From JACCSI01 sp035575715 (GTDB lineage: Bacteria > Acidobacteriota > Vicinamibacteria > Vicinamibacterales > UBA2999): 64,000 bases of DNA. The position numbers and the translations under genes are program-made. The stretch spans positions 62,001 through 126,000 of the forward strand of contig DATLXN010000030.1 in assembly GCA_035575715.1 (NCBI GenBank). Reading direction: 5' to 3'. Numbering within the stretch: position 1 is the stretch's first letter; each line of letters begins with the position of its first letter. The notes beneath the pieces are model-generated. The model saw nothing but the letters and a program-made list of their open reading frames with translations, was not told the origin of the DNA and did no database searches. Below, piece after piece: positions 41,934 through 50,532 of the stretch.

Positions 41934-43199
41934 TTAGCGTGCTTTGAGCGCGCCGATCAGGCGGTCGTACTTGGACATAATCACGTCCCATCGGTAGTTG
42001 CGCTTGATGTATTCCTTACCGTTGCGTCCCATCGAGCGACGCAGGCGTTCATCGGCGAGCAGCAGCCTGGCCGCTTCGACAAACTCGTCACGATCGGCGT
42101 AGAACAAGCCGGCGTTGCTCTTGACGCAGTGATCGACCAGTACTTCACTGCGTGCGTTGCAGAGAATCGGCGTGCCGACCGCCATCGCTTCGAGCGCGAG
42201 CAGCGACAGACTCTCGAACGGCGAAGGCACGACCACGATAGTCGCCGCTTCCAAGGCCTGAAGACGCTCACGTTCCGACAACAGGCCGGCGAACTGGACC
42301 CACGGCACTTCCGGGATCTGCATCAGCTTGACGCCCATCAGCACCAGTGACGCGTCACCCCCCTGTTCTTTGTAGCTGGTGAAATATTCGAGCAACTCCT
42401 CGCATCCCTTGCCGGCATCGATGCGCCCACCGTAGAGAAGAAACGGGCCGTTGAGGCGATGGCGGCGGCGGAACGACACGCCCCGGGCTTTCATCTGGGC
42501 AAACACGTCGATCGTTTCGTCGCCGTCTTCGTCAGACGGTGCAGAGTCGCCACCGGTCGGCGCCACCGGCGGTCCATCGCCGTCCCCCTGCATCAAGTCG
42601 ACGCCGCAGCCGACGGTTTCTTCGGCGAAGGCACGAATATCGAATGTCGTCTTGAGGAAATTTCTCTCCGCCTCGGTGTTGTAAGCCACGGCCGATGGGA
42701 GCCTGAACATCTCCTTGTAGATCTCGAGATGAATCGCCGGCTCATCGTGCGCGGTCGGGACCAGGATGGCGCGGCTCGGATCGATCTCGAGACCGAGGAC
42801 CGTCGGCGCATAGAGGTAGGTAAAGAAAATCAGCGCGTCGTAGGACTTGTGATTCTTGTTGAGGTAATCGAGCAGCGGCGGTGACCACGGCCCCTGCATC
42901 TGCAACCAGTTGAGCTCGTCTTCACGAGAGTGTGTATTGTTGAAGATCCATTCGGAATACTCGTTGAACGCTTGGATATCTCGCTGCTGAGCATTGGCAA
43001 ATCGCCGCACGGTCACGCCGCGAATCCGGTCAGTGCCTTCCGGGTATTCGTTCTTCCAGGTGATGTAGTCCTGCGCGCAGGTTGTGATCACCTCGACCTC
43101 GTGACGCGCAGCAATGCGCTCCGCAATCAGTCGGCAGTGATACTCCGACCCGCCAAGGATCTCCGCGCCGTAGCGCTGAACGACAAATCCAATCCGCAT
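41934..43199 (-). CDS. GT4-family glycosyltransferase (I)
   Basis: 421 residues, two Rossmann domains. N-terminus MRIGFVVQRYGAEILGGSEYHCRLIAE, then RFFLLYGGRIDAGKGCEELL-type donor-site sequence (about 250-270) and the GT4 E-x7-E region FESLSLLALEAMAVGTPILC (about 325-345). A linker near 215-235 is acidic. Probably transfers a nucleotide-activated sugar to a lipid-linked or surface glycan on the cytoplasmic face. It resembles the fourth glycosyltransferase of this cluster in its opening and overall order. TTG at 43202 would add one residue; the ATG 43197-43199 is preferred. Last gene of the cluster; start overlaps the upstream stop (TGATG). Confidence 0.9.
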   Translation of the reverse strand: MRIGFVVQRYGAEILGGSEYHCRLIAERIAARHEVEVITTCAQDYITWKNEYPEGTDRIRGVTVRRFANAQQRDIQAFNEYSEWIFNNTHSREDELNWLQMQGPWSPPLLDYLNKNHKSYDALIFFTYLYAPTVLGLEIDPSRAILVPTAHDEPAIHLEIYKEMFRLPSAVAYNTEAERNFLKTTFDIRAFAEETVGCGVDLMQGDGDGPPVAPTGGDSAPSDEDGDETIDVFAQMKARGVSFRRRHRLNGPFLLYGGRIDAGKGCEELLEYFTSYKEQGGDASLVLMGVKLMQIPEVPWVQFAGLLSERERLQALEAATIVVVPSPFESLSLLALEAMAVGTPILCNARSEVLVDHCVKSNAGLFYADRDEFVEAARLLLADERLRRSMGRNGKEYIKRNYRWDVIMSKYDRLIGALKAR

Positions 43200-44263
43200 C
43201 AATGCACCATCGAGAGCAGGCGGTTCAAATCACGTTGGAGCCGCGCCTCTCCGAAATCTTCGAGCCGACGACGCTGGCCGGCGACAACGCGCGCGCGCAG
43301 CTCTTCGTTGAAAGTCAGTTCGCCGAGGAGCTCCGCGGCGAATTCGAGATCTTTGGGGCCGAATTGCACGCCCGCGCCACCGAGTGTATCGGGCACCGCC
43401 GTCGATGCATATGCCAGCACCGGCACATCGGCGGCCATCGCTTCGAGCAACGGGACACAGAAGCCTTCGTGCTCAGATAGCGAGATATAAACCCGCGCGG
43501 TCCGGTAGTAAGTCGCCAGCTCTTCGTTGGGGACCGGCCCGGTGAACAAAAAACGGTCCGCCGGCATCTGGTACTCGGCGATCAGGGCACGGATCATGTC
43601 GTAATAGCGCGGCACACCGTCGGTCTTGCCGACAAAGATGAACCGGTAGTCGGTATCGACGTAGCGTTTGTAATGCTCGGCCAGCCGGATGTGGTCCTCA
43701 ATCTTCTTGTTCGGGACGATGCGTCCGACGAACAGGAAATTCATCAGGCCATCGGAGAGCAAGTGTTCCAAGGCCGGCCGCCGTGGCGCGTGACGGATCC
43801 GGTCAACATCGATCGCGATCGGGAAGACGCCGGTGTTGGTGAAGCCGAGGGTTTCGAGCTCCTGGCGGTTGTACTCGGAGTCGCCCAGCGCCGCATCCGT
43901 GTGACCGACCAGCGTCCGCAATTCCTCGCGGCCCAGCGCGGCGATGCGAAAGATGCCGGCGTCGTAGGGTGCAAAGAACTGCGCCGGCGTCACGTTGTGG
44001 TATTGCAGCACGCGCCCGCGCGGCAACTGTGCAAAGGCATCGGTCATCGGCGACGGCACCGCGAAATGAAACACGGTCAGGTCGCCACGTCGCGCCGCGT
44101 CATCGGCGAACGGTCGGACGTCCCCGCGCAACTCGTCGTCGACGGTCAGCGCGTAGATGTCAGACTGGTGGCCCAGGCCACGCAGCAGCGTGCGGACGCG
44201 CCGCGCGCTGTCGCCAATCGCATCCCCTTGATGCGCAGCCGGGACCCACTGGTTGACAATCAT
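43199..44263 (-). CDS. GT4-family glycosyltransferase (II)
   Basis: 354 residues. N-terminus MIVNQWVPAAHQGDAIGDSARRVRTLLRGLGH, followed by LQYHNVTPAQFFAPYD, NFLFVGRIVPNKKIEDHIRLAE and LSEHEGFCVPLLEAMAADVPVLAY. The last two are the donor-binding GT4 signatures, so retaining glycosyl transfer is expected. Clearly paralogous to the next upstream enzyme (same order YHNVTP, VGRIVPNK, EGFCVPL). ATG 44263 is the first start giving a clean N-terminus; TTG 44269 is possible. No Shine-Dalgarno is visible, and the gap to the upstream gene holds an ACGAAG-type repeat. Confidence 0.9.
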   Translation of the reverse strand: MIVNQWVPAAHQGDAIGDSARRVRTLLRGLGHQSDIYALTVDDELRGDVRPFADDAARRGDLTVFHFAVPSPMTDAFAQLPRGRVLQYHNVTPAQFFAPYDAGIFRIAALGREELRTLVGHTDAALGDSEYNRQELETLGFTNTGVFPIAIDVDRIRHAPRRPALEHLLSDGLMNFLFVGRIVPNKKIEDHIRLAEHYKRYVDTDYRFIFVGKTDGVPRYYDMIRALIAEYQMPADRFLFTGPVPNEELATYYRTARVYISLSEHEGFCVPLLEAMAADVPVLAYASTAVPDTLGGAGVQFGPKDLEFAAELLGELTFNEELRARVVAGQRRRLEDFGEARLQRDLNRLLSMVH

Positions 44264-44271
44264 CGACAATG

Positions 44272-44340
44272 CACCACGAAGTCACGAAGGAGACGAGGGA
44301 TCATTTTGTAATCTTCTCTTCGTGTGCCTGGTGGTCTTGA
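44272..44340. repeat. ACGAAG-type repeat, inverted pair, partly inside a coding 3' end
   Basis: CACCACGAAGTCACGAAGG (44272-44290) and, in opposite orientation, CTTCTCTTCGTGTGCC with CTGGTGG (44313-44336). They can pair as a long imperfect hairpin. The second arm encodes the last 13 residues of the upstream glycosyltransferase, HQDHQAHEEKITK. The same phrase occurs at 31539-31568. Confidence 0.6.
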
Positions 44341-45530
44341 TGTTTGCCTTTCGGCAGCGCTTGATACGCCGCTGGCCGGTAAACGCGGATCTCTTCGAGC
44401 TCTTCAGCGAGCTTCACCTGATCCCAGAAGTCGAACGCCGTCGGCGGGTGAATCAGCCGCGGCAGCCGCTGCACCGACTCGACGAATCGCAATAATGTCC
44501 CGCCAAAATCGCGCGCCTCAAGCCGATCGAGCGCCGCGTCCTGACTGGCAATAATGCGATCCTGCAGCGCCCTGTCGGTCGCAATCTCGTGTATGAGATT
44601 GGCGACCGCCAGCGGATTCTTGTCGGCGATCAGCACGCCACCGCCGTCCATCGTCGCGGGAACAGCAGCCGCGGCGTAGGCGATGACCGGAACGCCCATG
44701 TGAAAGGACTCGATGAGCGGGACGCAGAAACCTTCGTGCTCGCTCGCACACACGAAGACATCGGCGAGCTCGTAGCAGGCGACGAGCTCTTGGTTGGAGA
44801 CGTGGCCAAGAAAGTGCACGTCGGTTGCGCCAAGACCGGCAATGAATTGATGCAGCATGGCCAGGTAGCGTTCGAAGCCGCCGTATGACCCGACCAGCAG
44901 CAGGCGCGATCGCGGATTGACGAATCGCTTGTAGGCATAAAACCAGCGCACCAGGTCTTCAATCCGCTTGTTCGGAATCACGCGCCCGACAAACAGCAGA
45001 TTGACCCAGTCGTCATCAAACGCCCGGGCCTGCATGTAATTGGGCGGTCCGTCGAGATGTGAGAAATCCGGGACCACTGGCAGCACGTCGGTGCGCGGGA
45101 AGCCGGCCGCGGCCAGTTCGGCGCGGTTGTATTCTGAATCGCCAAGCGCGAGATCGCAGCGCGTCGCATACAGGCTCAACTCGCGTCGGCCGAGAAAGCA
45201 CTGCTGCACCAGTAACGGATGGACGTCGACGAAATACTCGGGCGGGGTGATGTTGTGGTAGACGAGGACCATCCGATCGGGGAGCGCATACGCGATCCGC
45301 GACGCCCGCGAGCCGATCGAGAAATGGTGAATCAGGATGTTGTCGGGATGGCTGGCGTCGGGCAGGTCGCGATAATCGACGGTCAGGTCCTCGAGCCGCG
45401 GGTCGGCGGTCTCGACAAAAATCTTTGACTCGTAGCCGGCCTCCTGCAACACCCGTTGAATGCCGAGCACCTCGTGGCCGATCGCGTCGCCGTAGCCGAG
45501 CGTGGCGAGGACCTGATGGACCGCGGCCAT
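44301..45530 (-). CDS. GT4-family glycosyltransferase (III)
   Basis: 409 residues. Opens MAAVHQVLATLGYGDAIGHEVLGIQRVLQ. It contains VYHNITPPEYF, LLFVGRVIPNKRIEDLV and SEHEGFCVPLIESFHMGVPVIAYA, the GT4 donor-site signatures. It is a paralogue of the gene just downstream. Its C-terminus (about the last 14 residues, K-H-Q-D-H-Q rich) is encoded by a dispersed ACGAAG-type repeat, so the ancestral stop was probably earlier. It lies 2 bp after the basic-tailed glycosyltransferase and is presumably co-transcribed. Donor and acceptor are unknown. Confidence 0.9.
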   Translation of the reverse strand: MAAVHQVLATLGYGDAIGHEVLGIQRVLQEAGYESKIFVETADPRLEDLTVDYRDLPDASHPDNILIHHFSIGSRASRIAYALPDRMVLVYHNITPPEYFVDVHPLLVQQCFLGRRELSLYATRCDLALGDSEYNRAELAAAGFPRTDVLPVVPDFSHLDGPPNYMQARAFDDDWVNLLFVGRVIPNKRIEDLVRWFYAYKRFVNPRSRLLLVGSYGGFERYLAMLHQFIAGLGATDVHFLGHVSNQELVACYELADVFVCASEHEGFCVPLIESFHMGVPVIAYAAAAVPATMDGGGVLIADKNPLAVANLIHEIATDRALQDRIIASQDAALDRLEARDFGGTLLRFVESVQRLPRLIHPPTAFDFWDQVKLAEELEEIRVYRPAAYQALPKGKHQDHQAHEEKITK

Positions 45531-45532
45531 GC

Positions 45533-47143
45533 CTACTTACTTCCGGGGCGTCGCTGCGGACGGCCACCCGGACGGCGGCGCTGTCCTTGTGGCCCGCGCG
45601 ACTGAGGCTGCCGCTGCCCCGCGGGGGCGGCTTGCTTTGGCGCGCCGGCATGCTTCGGCGCCCCGGGCGCCGCGGGCGCGTCGCGATCGGACGAGGGGCG
45701 TGGCGCGTGCGGTCGCGGTCCTGTCGAACGGGGCCGGTCTCCTGACCCTCGCCATGGTTGCTGCGGGCGTGATCGATTGGCCGGTGGTGAGGGGCGCGGC
45801 AGCGCCGCGTGAGCACTTGGCACGGCCGGCGCCGCTGCCGCTGACGGTGCGCGCTCCTGTTCGTTCAGGGCCGGACCGGTCGGCAATTCGGCGACCACTT
45901 CGTTGGCCGGCGGCCGATCGTTACGGCGGCGCGCGAACCATCCAGGCAGACTCTCGAGCCGTGTCGGGCGCGGTCCCTTTGCCAGCCCTTCGATCATGTC
46001 CAGATACTTGCGTTCGATGATCGGCCACGCGTAGTGGCGATTGAAGTATTCACGCCCATTACGGCCGAGTGTGGCCGCCAGGGTCGGATTGAAATCAATC
46101 GCGCGCAGGGTTTCGATGAACTCCTGGAAGTTGTCGTAGTAGAGGCCCCCGTTACTACGCACGCATTGCCCATGCAGCACATCGCATCGGCCATTGGCGA
46201 GCACTGGCTTGCCAAGAGCCCACGCTTCGAGCGCGACCATCGACAGGCTTTCGAGATACGACGGCATGATCAGCAGTTCGGCGGCCGCGAGGGCATCGAA
46301 TTTGTCCTGATCGCTCACGAAGCCGAGGTGATGAATCTTCGGGTCCTCTGGAATCGGTATGACCGGATTGCCAATCAGGACCAGGTGCATGCCTTCGGCG
46401 AGCATTCGCGTGTAGCGCTGAAAGTAGGTAAACAGTTCGCCGCAGCCCTTGTTCTCGTCGATGCGTCCGACGTAGATCGCGAAGCGGTCGCGCATCGCGA
46501 ATTTCTGCCTGAATCGCGACGCGCTGCTGTGCGCCGGAATTTCGGAGCCGATGCCGACGACCACGCTGGGCACATCGCGGTTGCCGGTGACCGCTTGAAT
46601 CAGGGCACGCTCCTCAAAGGAGTTGTACATGAACGCGCGCACACCGCGAAAAATCGGCGCGAAGATCGATAAACCGAGCGCACCGTCACGTTCGGCCGTC
46701 GGCACCAGAATTGACTTGCCGGCTACCGCACGAATGCCGTGATAGGCGTGGTAGTAGCGGAAGCTGAAAAAAATAAAAAAATCGAACGTCGATTCGTTCT
46801 GGCGGATGTAATCGATCAGCGCCGGGCTGGTCGGGCCCTCGGCTTCGAGCCACGTCAATTCATCCCGAATCGAGTGGCGCTGGGTGAACACGCGTTCGGA
46901 CAATCGTCCAAACTCGCCGGGTTCGCGCTCGCGGGTCACCGCAAATCGGCGTACCGAAACGCCGTTCACCGTGTCGGTGCCGGGAGTGAGCGCATTCCGC
47001 CAGGTGATGTAGTCGGTCGCGCAGGTCGTCAACACCTCGACCTGGAGGTGCTTGGCGAGATGTTCAGCGACATAGCGCGCATGCAGTTCGGCGCCACCGT
47101 TGACGTCGGCGCCGTAGCGCTGGACGACGATCGCGATCTTCAC
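45533..47143 (-). CDS. GT4-family glycosyltransferase (IV) with long basic disordered tail
   Basis: 536 residues. Residues 1-390 are a normal GT4 enzyme: VQRYGADVNGGAELHARYVAEHL, then FAIYVGRIDENKGCGELF and LIMPSYLESLSMVALEAWALGKPVL. The last 140 residues (about 395-536) are low-complexity Pro/Ala/Arg/Gln with almost no acidic residues near the end, finishing GQRRRPGGRPQRRPG. Such a tail is unusual for GT4 and strongly basic. The gene upstream on the same strand encodes a protein whose own tail is strongly acidic; the two could bind. GTG 47141-47143 is the start and overlaps the upstream stop (GTGA). Confidence 0.88.
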   Translation of the reverse strand: MKIAIVVQRYGADVNGGAELHARYVAEHLAKHLQVEVLTTCATDYITWRNALTPGTDTVNGVSVRRFAVTREREPGEFGRLSERVFTQRHSIRDELTWLEAEGPTSPALIDYIRQNESTFDFFIFFSFRYYHAYHGIRAVAGKSILVPTAERDGALGLSIFAPIFRGVRAFMYNSFEERALIQAVTGNRDVPSVVVGIGSEIPAHSSASRFRQKFAMRDRFAIYVGRIDENKGCGELFTYFQRYTRMLAEGMHLVLIGNPVIPIPEDPKIHHLGFVSDQDKFDALAAAELLIMPSYLESLSMVALEAWALGKPVLANGRCDVLHGQCVRSNGGLYYDNFQEFIETLRAIDFNPTLAATLGRNGREYFNRHYAWPIIERKYLDMIEGLAKGPRPTRLESLPGWFARRRNDRPPANEVVAELPTGPALNEQERAPSAAAAPAVPSAHAALPRPSPPANRSRPQQPWRGSGDRPRSTGPRPHAPRPSSDRDAPAAPGAPKHAGAPKQAAPAGQRQPQSRGPQGQRRRPGGRPQRRPGSK

Positions 47144-48294
47144 TGCTGGTCAGGTTCGCCGGGCGTTCCGGCATCTGAGTCAGCCGGACCGTCAGCCTCA
47201 TCGAAGCCGTCGTCTCCAGCGCCGCCGTTGTCGCCGTGGTCAGCGTTGTCTTCACCACCAGCGTCCCCGTTGGCGCCGTCCGCGCTCTGATCGGCATTGC
47301 CTTCAGGCGACGCGCCTGGAACGACGCCCACGCCACGCCGGCCGCGCCGCCGCCGCCGGCGACGCCGGGTGCCCGGATCGCCAGTCCCCGGTGGCGACGC
47401 ACCATTGGCGCTCGGAAGGGCTGGTGACGTTGGCTCCCCGAGCGCGGTGATGTCGGCCGGCGCGTCTGAGGAACCCGGCGTTGCCGCGCGTTCCGGCTCG
47501 CGCGGCTCGCGGCTCCGTTCGCGATCGCGATTGGCGTCGCGGTTCTGCTCTCGATCGCGGTTCTGTTCGCGATCTCGATTTTGTTCCCGATCGCGATTCT
47601 GATCGCGATCCCGGTTCTGATCGCGGTCGCGATCCCGATCGCGCGGCGGACGCACTGCATCGGGCCGGTACTGCACCACCCCTTCGAGCGCACGAACGCG
47701 CCGCTCGCTGAAGTCGAGCCGGCTGGCCAGTGCTTCCAGGCGCATCTTGGTGTTCTTCAATTCGATGCCGTTGCGCGTCGTCTCCAGCACGAGGTTATGC
47801 AGCACTTCGTAATACAGCACATTCCATTCACCGCGTGTTCGCTCGAAGGCGTGCACCTGTTGCTGCAGCTCGACGCGCCGCCGCACGTCACGCTTGAGGA
47901 GGTCGACGTTGAACTGCGCCTGGATATGTAGAAGTTTGTTCAGCGTGTTGTAGTTGAAAAACAACTTCAGAATCGGCTTGAGCAGATTACGAATGAAACG
48001 CATCGACCCGCGATGCGACAGGAACAACGTTTGATCGTCAAAGTCGAACGGCGCCTCCACCGGCGGCGGGTCAAGAGGCGGCTGCGGCAGCGCCGGCCGG
48101 CTCTTGCGAAACTGGTCCATCAAATCGGAGCGAAGATTCTTCGGGTCGAGAAACTTCTCGAGGCGCACGGACGCCAGTTCTCGCACCTGCTCTTCGGTGT
48201 AGTCCACGCCGCGCTTCTCCTGAATGCGGCCGCGGATTTGCTTCATGATCTGCTCGACGTCGACCGACTCAGAGCGGATGTTGAAATCAGCCAT
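47140..48294 (-). CDS. Coiled protein with Arg-Asp repeats and acidic disordered tail
   Basis: 384 residues, not a named family. The N-terminal 215 residues are folded/helical: IMKQIRGRIQEKRGVDYTEEQVRELA and FNYNTLNKLLHIQAQFNVDLLKRDV. These parts recall accessory regions I associate with glycosyltransferase or methyltransferase proteins of surface-glycan clusters. Residues about 217-265 are Arg-Asp/Glu-Gln-Asn repeats encoded by 18-bp tandem DNA repeats. A run of Arg near 310-320 is followed by a Gly/Asp/Glu-rich acidic tail to 384. Likely an assembly or scaffold component of the cluster; inference. ATG 48294 has GAGG upstream. Confidence 0.75.
   Translation of the reverse strand: MADFNIRSESVDVEQIMKQIRGRIQEKRGVDYTEEQVRELASVRLEKFLDPKNLRSDLMDQFRKSRPALPQPPLDPPPVEAPFDFDDQTLFLSHRGSMRFIRNLLKPILKLFFNYNTLNKLLHIQAQFNVDLLKRDVRRRVELQQQVHAFERTRGEWNVLYYEVLHNLVLETTRNGIELKNTKMRLEALASRLDFSERRVRALEGVVQYRPDAVRPPRDRDRDRDQNRDRDQNRDREQNRDREQNRDREQNRDANRDRERSREPREPERAATPGSSDAPADITALGEPTSPALPSANGASPPGTGDPGTRRRRRRRRGRRGVGVVPGASPEGNADQSADGANGDAGGEDNADHGDNGGAGDDGFDEADGPADSDAGTPGEPDQQ
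47540..47629 (-). repeat. 18-bp coding tandem repeat (Arg-Asp-Gln-Asn units)
   Basis: Five consecutive 18-bp units, consensus CGRTTCTGNTCNCGATCN read on the plus strand, encoding six-residue N-R-D-R-(E/D)-Q-type units. A partial sixth unit follows. Units differ mainly at third positions and in Asp versus Glu. Confidence 0.85.
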
Positions 48295-48306
48295 GTATTA
48301 AGTTCC

Positions 48307-49596
48307 TCACGCCACCTTCTGTGGCGCTGGCCGCGCCCTGCGGCGGCGGCTGGCAAATTCGGGCGCTTCCTTGATGCACGTGCCCAGAATGCCGATTGAT
48401 TGCGCGAACGCCCGCGCGCCGGCGCGCGGAGCAGACGCCGGCTCGTCGCCGACGTCCGGGAAGCCATTCGCGTCGGGCGTCAGGCGTTCCCAGTTCTGAA
48501 AGAGTCGTCCCCATGCACTGGTCAGCACCTCTTTGGTCCTGCCCTCCACGTTCCACGGGTACCAGAAGCTGTCGTGATAGATCACGCTGGCGATATAAGC
48601 CCACGGCGCCAGCACCGTCTTGAGCGACCATTCGATCGGTTTGCGCAGCGGTCCCCAATAGATGAGGTGCTGCATCCGCGACGCGAAGGTCATTTTCTTG
48701 AATGGACCGACGAAGTGCCAGTTCTCTTTGGCCGCTTCGAGGTCACCGACGATGTCGATCTCGCGCGGATCGCCGCACCCGAGTCCCGCTTCGTGCGCGA
48801 GCCGGATGAACTTGATGCTCAGCGGATCGAATCCCATCAGCTTGGCCGCGACCGCGTCGATCGCGACCTGATCGGCGCTCGCGAGAATCACGTTCTTGAC
48901 ACAGGGCAGCATGCAGCGCGGCCCGGGCCCGTCGCCGGCAAACGTGCCGTCCATCACCGCAAACACGCCGCGGTGGATCTTCTTCTGAATCATCAGCAGG
49001 TCGACCAGCGTCTCGTGGATCACCGGATGGGTCCAGTGGCGGCGTTCATTGAGCAGCCCGCCAAACGCATTCTTCATGGCCCCGGTTGTCGTTGTGAACA
49101 CGTGGGTCTTGATGGTCGGCAGGTGCAGGATGTTCTCGCCGATGAAGCGGCGCGGGATCATGAACCCCTCGGGATAGACCTCGTTCAAGCACAGAAACTT
49201 GTTGGCCAGGTCGCCCACCGCGTCGCGGATGTTGATCCAGTCTTCGTCGCCCTCATAAAGATGAATGTTGCGCAGGTTGTGGGCGGTGACGACGGGCAGG
49301 TGCTTGTTCTCGCGCTCACCGAGGTGCGCGTCGATGACCACGGTCCGGTTGTGACAGGCGTGGATCAGGGCCGGGTCATAGCCGTCCTGGGTCATCGCGC
49401 GGATCACGCTATCGAGCTGCCACGGCGTCGTCGACGAGCCGGGAAAGAAGAAGTGCCACGAGATGTTGACCTTGAGTGCCGTGTCAGCGTCCTTGGCCAG
49501 GACGTCCTGATACCCGGCCAGGTTCATCAGCGCGTGGTAGTCCCTGAAAACAGTCCCCGGCGATGTCTTGAGTATGGCGACTTTCGAACGCGTCAT
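48307..49596 (-). CDS. DUF362 domain protein
   Basis: 429 residues. Recognised by VAILKTSPGTVFRDY near the start, LHLPTIKTHVFTTTTGAMKNAFGGLLNERRHWTH (about 170-205) and ILASADQVAIDAVAAKLMGFDP (about 250-272), the pattern of DUF362 proteins. The family is uncharacterised, but members occur near redox and surface-polysaccharide genes. There are no ferredoxin cysteines here, unlike some DUF362 proteins. It lies between the UbiA-like gene (4 bp upstream) and the coiled protein (12 bp downstream), so it belongs to the glycan operon. ATG 49594-49596 is preferred over a start five codons earlier. Confidence 0.83.
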   Translation of the reverse strand: MTRSKVAILKTSPGTVFRDYHALMNLAGYQDVLAKDADTALKVNISWHFFFPGSSTTPWQLDSVIRAMTQDGYDPALIHACHNRTVVIDAHLGERENKHLPVVTAHNLRNIHLYEGDEDWINIRDAVGDLANKFLCLNEVYPEGFMIPRRFIGENILHLPTIKTHVFTTTTGAMKNAFGGLLNERRHWTHPVIHETLVDLLMIQKKIHRGVFAVMDGTFAGDGPGPRCMLPCVKNVILASADQVAIDAVAAKLMGFDPLSIKFIRLAHEAGLGCGDPREIDIVGDLEAAKENWHFVGPFKKMTFASRMQHLIYWGPLRKPIEWSLKTVLAPWAYIASVIYHDSFWYPWNVEGRTKEVLTSAWGRLFQNWERLTPDANGFPDVGDEPASAPRAGARAFAQSIGILGTCIKEAPEFASRRRRARPAPQKVA

Positions 49597-49600
49597 TCGT

Positions 49601-50530
49601 CTACAGGCCAAACGGCCGATAGATGATCGCGATTACCACAAGGCCCCAGAGTGCGATGCAGGCGACCAGAGGGCGGTCCGTCAACAACACTTCCGATGGG
49701 CTCCCTGACCCGCGCTGGTGCACGAGGTAGAGGTAACGGAAGATGCCGTAAATCGGGAACGGGGTGGTCAGCACCAGGTAATCGGTGCCGAACTTCTCGG
49801 TCGTCTCGGGGCTCGTGCAGTAAATGATGTAGGCCATCAGCGTTGACGCTGTGACCACGCCGATCATCTGATCGAGCAAATACGGGCTGTATTCCTCCAG
49901 AATCCGGCGATGTCCCGCCGCGCCATTAGCCAGCATCGTCAATTCGTGACGACGCTTGCTCAGGCCCAGGAACAACGCAAGCAGGATGGTGCAGACGAGC
50001 AACCATTGGCTGATCGGCACCGCGATCACGACTGCCCCGGCGGCAGCACGCAAGACGAAGCCAATGGCGATCGTCAGCACGTCCAAAATCACGACATGCT
50101 TCAAGACCCGCGAGTACCCGGCGAACAGGCCAAGGTAGGTCACGGCAATCACACCAAAAACCGGCCGCACGAAAAACGCGGCGCCCACCGCCGCAGCGCC
50201 AACGATCAGCGCCGTGACCAATGCCACGGTGGGACTGACCCTTCCCGCGGCGATCGGCCGCCGCTGCTTTACCGGATGCTGCCGATCCGATTCCCGGTCG
50301 GAGATGTCGTTGAGCAGATAAACGACGCCGGAGAGCGCGCAAAAAATAAAAAAGGCCGCCAGTGAGAGTCCCACGGCGGCCGGGTCGAACAGGCGGCGCC
50401 CGAAAATGAGCGCCGCAAACACAATGAGATTCTTGGTCCACTGTTCCGGCCGCATCGACAGCGCCAAACCGGATATTGCGACGCCTTCCCGACGCGCGTG
50501 CGCCGGGGAAGGCAGGGACCGAATCTCCAC
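49601..50530 (-). CDS. UbiA-family prenyltransferase, decaprenyl-phosphate phosphoribosyltransferase-like
   Basis: 309 residues, about nine TM helices. It has the UbiA metal/diphosphate motif NDISDRESD (about 95-103) and LSMRPEQWTKNLIVFAALIFG at the start, typical of DPPR synthase (the Rv3806c type) rather than menaquinone or haem enzymes. It would condense a polyprenyl phosphate with PRPP to give 5-phosphoribosyl-polyprenol, a donor for pentose units in surface glycans. Its position at the head of a glycosyltransferase cluster fits. It could also be another polyprenyl-transferase subtype. GTG 50528-50530 lies 2 bp after the STAS gene; an ATG 25 codons later (M26) would shorten the N-terminus. 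Confidence 0.85.
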   Translation of the reverse strand: MEIRSLPSPAHARREGVAISGLALSMRPEQWTKNLIVFAALIFGRRLFDPAAVGLSLAAFFIFCALSGVVYLLNDISDRESDRQHPVKQRRPIAAGRVSPTVALVTALIVGAAAVGAAFFVRPVFGVIAVTYLGLFAGYSRVLKHVVILDVLTIAIGFVLRAAAGAVVIAVPISQWLLVCTILLALFLGLSKRRHELTMLANGAAGHRRILEEYSPYLLDQMIGVVTASTLMAYIIYCTSPETTEKFGTDYLVLTTPFPIYGIFRYLYLVHQRGSGSPSEVLLTDRPLVACIALWGLVVIAIIYRPFGL

Positions 50531-50532
50531 GC

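Noticed and set aside
48400..49626. Plus-strand open frame of about 408 codons
   Set aside because: Antisense to the DUF362 gene; composition shows a shadow frame.
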